From Elioraea tepida (lineage in GTDB: Bacteria; Pseudomonadota; Alphaproteobacteria; Acetobacterales; Acetobacteraceae), in the NCBI RefSeq assembly GCF_019203965.1, contig NZ_CP076448.1, forward strand, positions 2,371,001 to 2,435,000: DNA of 64,000 nucleotides. Reading direction: 5' to 3'. Shown here piece by piece: positions 62,961-64,000 of the stretch; position 1 is the first letter of the stretch; each line of letters begins with the position of its first letter. A model generated the notes under the pieces. That model worked only from the letters and a program-made list of their open reading frames with translations. It was not told the DNA's origin and ran no database searches. The translations under genes were made by a program, and so were the position numbers.

Positions 62961-64000
62961 ATGCTGCAGACACCGCCCGCGCTTCCCGGCATGCCCGAAG
63001 ACGAGATCGACACGCCTGCGCTGCTGCTCGACCTCGACGCCTTCGAGCGGAACCTCGACACCATGGCCGCCCTGCTCGCGCCGACCGGAGCGAGGCTCCG
63101 GGCCCATGCGAAGACCCACAAATCCGCCACGATCGCCCGGCTTCAGGCCGAGCGCGCCGGCGCGGTGGGGCAATGCGTTCAGAAGGTCGGCGAGGCCGAG
63201 GCGCTCATCTGGGGCGGCATCGGCGACGTCATCGTCACCAACGAGGTGGTCGGCCGGGAGAAGCTCGCGCGACTCTTCGGCCTCACGCGTCTTGCGCGCG
63301 TCTCCGTCTGCGTTGATGACCCGGTCCAGATCGCCCTGCTCGAGGGGGCGGCGGAAGCAACCGGCGGGCGGATCGAGGCGCTCGTCGAGATCGATGTCGG
63401 GATGGAGCGCTGCGGCATCGCGCCCGGGCCCCCTGCGGTCGCGCTCGCCGAGCGGATCGCCGGCTCGCGGCATCTCGTGTTCGGGGGGCTTCAGGCCTAT
63501 CACGGCCGCGCGCAGCATCTGCGAAGGGCGGAAGAGCGTCAGGCGGCGATTGCAGAGGCAGCCGAGGCGACGCGCCGGACGGTGGAGCAGCTCCGCCAGC
63601 GCGGCCTCGTCTGCCGCGTTGTGGGCGGCGCCGGCACGGGAACCTTCGCGCTCGAGGCCGCTTCCGGCATCTGGAACGAGATCCAGGCCGGCTCGTTCTG
63701 CTTCATGGACGCCGACTACGCCCGAAACCTCGAGGCGGACGGTTCACCGGTCTCGACCTTCCGCCACGCCCTGTTCGTGCTCGCGACCGTGATCAGCACG
63801 CCGCGGCCTGGCCTTGCCGTGCTCGATGTCGGCCACAAGGGGGTCGCGGTCGATTGCGGCCTGCCGCTCGTGTGGCAGATGCCGGATGTGCGCTACGTCG
63901 GTGCCTCGGACGAGCATGGCAAACTCGTCTGGGAGGGCGGCGACCGCCGGCTCGCGATCGGGCAGAAGCTCCGCCTCATCCCCGGGCACTGCGACCCGAC
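62961..64000 (+). CDS. DSD1-family PLP-dependent enzyme (D-threonine-aldolase-like), 3' truncated
   Basis: The frame runs off the right edge; 346 codons are visible. DTPALLLDLDAFERNLDTMAA and the PLP lysine in AHAKTHKS place it in the alanine-racemase-like fold-type III family. DVGMERCGIAPG is present and the visible end PGHCDPT carries the HCD metal-binding motif of D-threonine aldolase/D-serine dehydratase relatives, which use PLP and a divalent metal. The family mean length is about 370-400 residues, so little is missing. The substrate is probably a D-hydroxy-amino acid, but the neighbouring tricarboxylate transporter may supply another ligand. Confidence 0.9.
   Translation, partial: MLQTPPALPGMPEDEIDTPALLLDLDAFERNLDTMAALLAPTGARLRAHAKTHKSATIARLQAERAGAVGQCVQKVGEAEALIWGGIGDVIVTNEVVGREKLARLFGLTRLARVSVCVDDPVQIALLEGAAEATGGRIEALVEIDVGMERCGIAPGPPAVALAERIAGSRHLVFGGLQAYHGRAQHLRRAEERQAAIAEAAEATRRTVEQLRQRGLVCRVVGGAGTGTFALEAASGIWNEIQAGSFCFMDADYARNLEADGSPVSTFRHALFVLATVISTPRPGLAVLDVGHKGVAVDCGLPLVWQMPDVRYVGASDEHGKLVWEGGDRRLAIGQKLRLIPGHCDP

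Overview
The window is 64 kb of very GC-rich DNA with short intergenic gaps, ATGA/GTGA start-stop overlaps and an alphaproteobacterial gene repertoire: DUF3422, XpaC/TelA, a ComEC with a degenerate C-terminus, LipB, TRAP and TctABC-type transporters, and DUF1028 beside a peptide ABC transporter. An Acetobacteraceae/Rhodospirillales-like organism fits best, but no marker gene here fixes the species.

Layout. 1-7.5 kb: end of a TRAP transporter, then a DUF1028 hydrolase with a complete Dpp/Opp peptide ABC transporter. 7.5-13.3 kb: a cytochrome c, a glycine-zipper/SH3 lipoprotein gene broken by an in-frame TAA, and a secreted WD40-caspase gene split by a 91-bp element. 13.3-32.8 kb: housekeeping and catabolic genes (ComEC, a frameshifted BKACE gene, XpaC-TelA, zinc alcohol dehydrogenase, CHAP hydrolase, RidA, MBL-fold nuclease, amidase, RNA methyltransferase, glutaryl-CoA dehydrogenase-like enzyme). 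33.1-38.6 kb: a minus-strand phage tail-fibre-like cassette, part of it clearly less GC-rich than its surroundings, with no other phage genes. 38.9-46.5 kb: a Pot-type polyamine ABC transporter, two tandem paralogous aminotransferases and a double-GNAT protein. 46.5-50.6 kb: a frameshifted haloacetate-dehalogenase-like gene, lipB, tRNA-Leu(GAG) and two PEP-CTERM genes, one with an in-frame stop. 50.8-64 kb: malic enzyme, nucleoside hydrolase, a VWA-like/J-protein pair, a galU-ugd-pgm sugar-nucleotide operon, a tripartite tricarboxylate transporter and the start of a DSD1-type PLP enzyme.

Most notable observations. (1) Both PEP-CTERM genes carry, upstream, the same 17-base box (TGTAAAATTYTCCGACA) and a sigma-54-type -24/-12 element, with 61 and 62 bases between them; this looks like a two-gene PrsR/RpoN-type regulon. 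(2) A 91-bp inverted-repeat element sits at a duplicated TA inside CTAG and splits a WD40-caspase gene; removing it with one TA restores the frame exactly. (3) Four other genes are broken by single-base events (two in-frame TAA, two +1 indels), so the window shows either real decay or uncorrected sequence errors. (4) The isolated tail-fibre-like cassette includes an 841-residue protein of unknown family and a pair of short paralogues.
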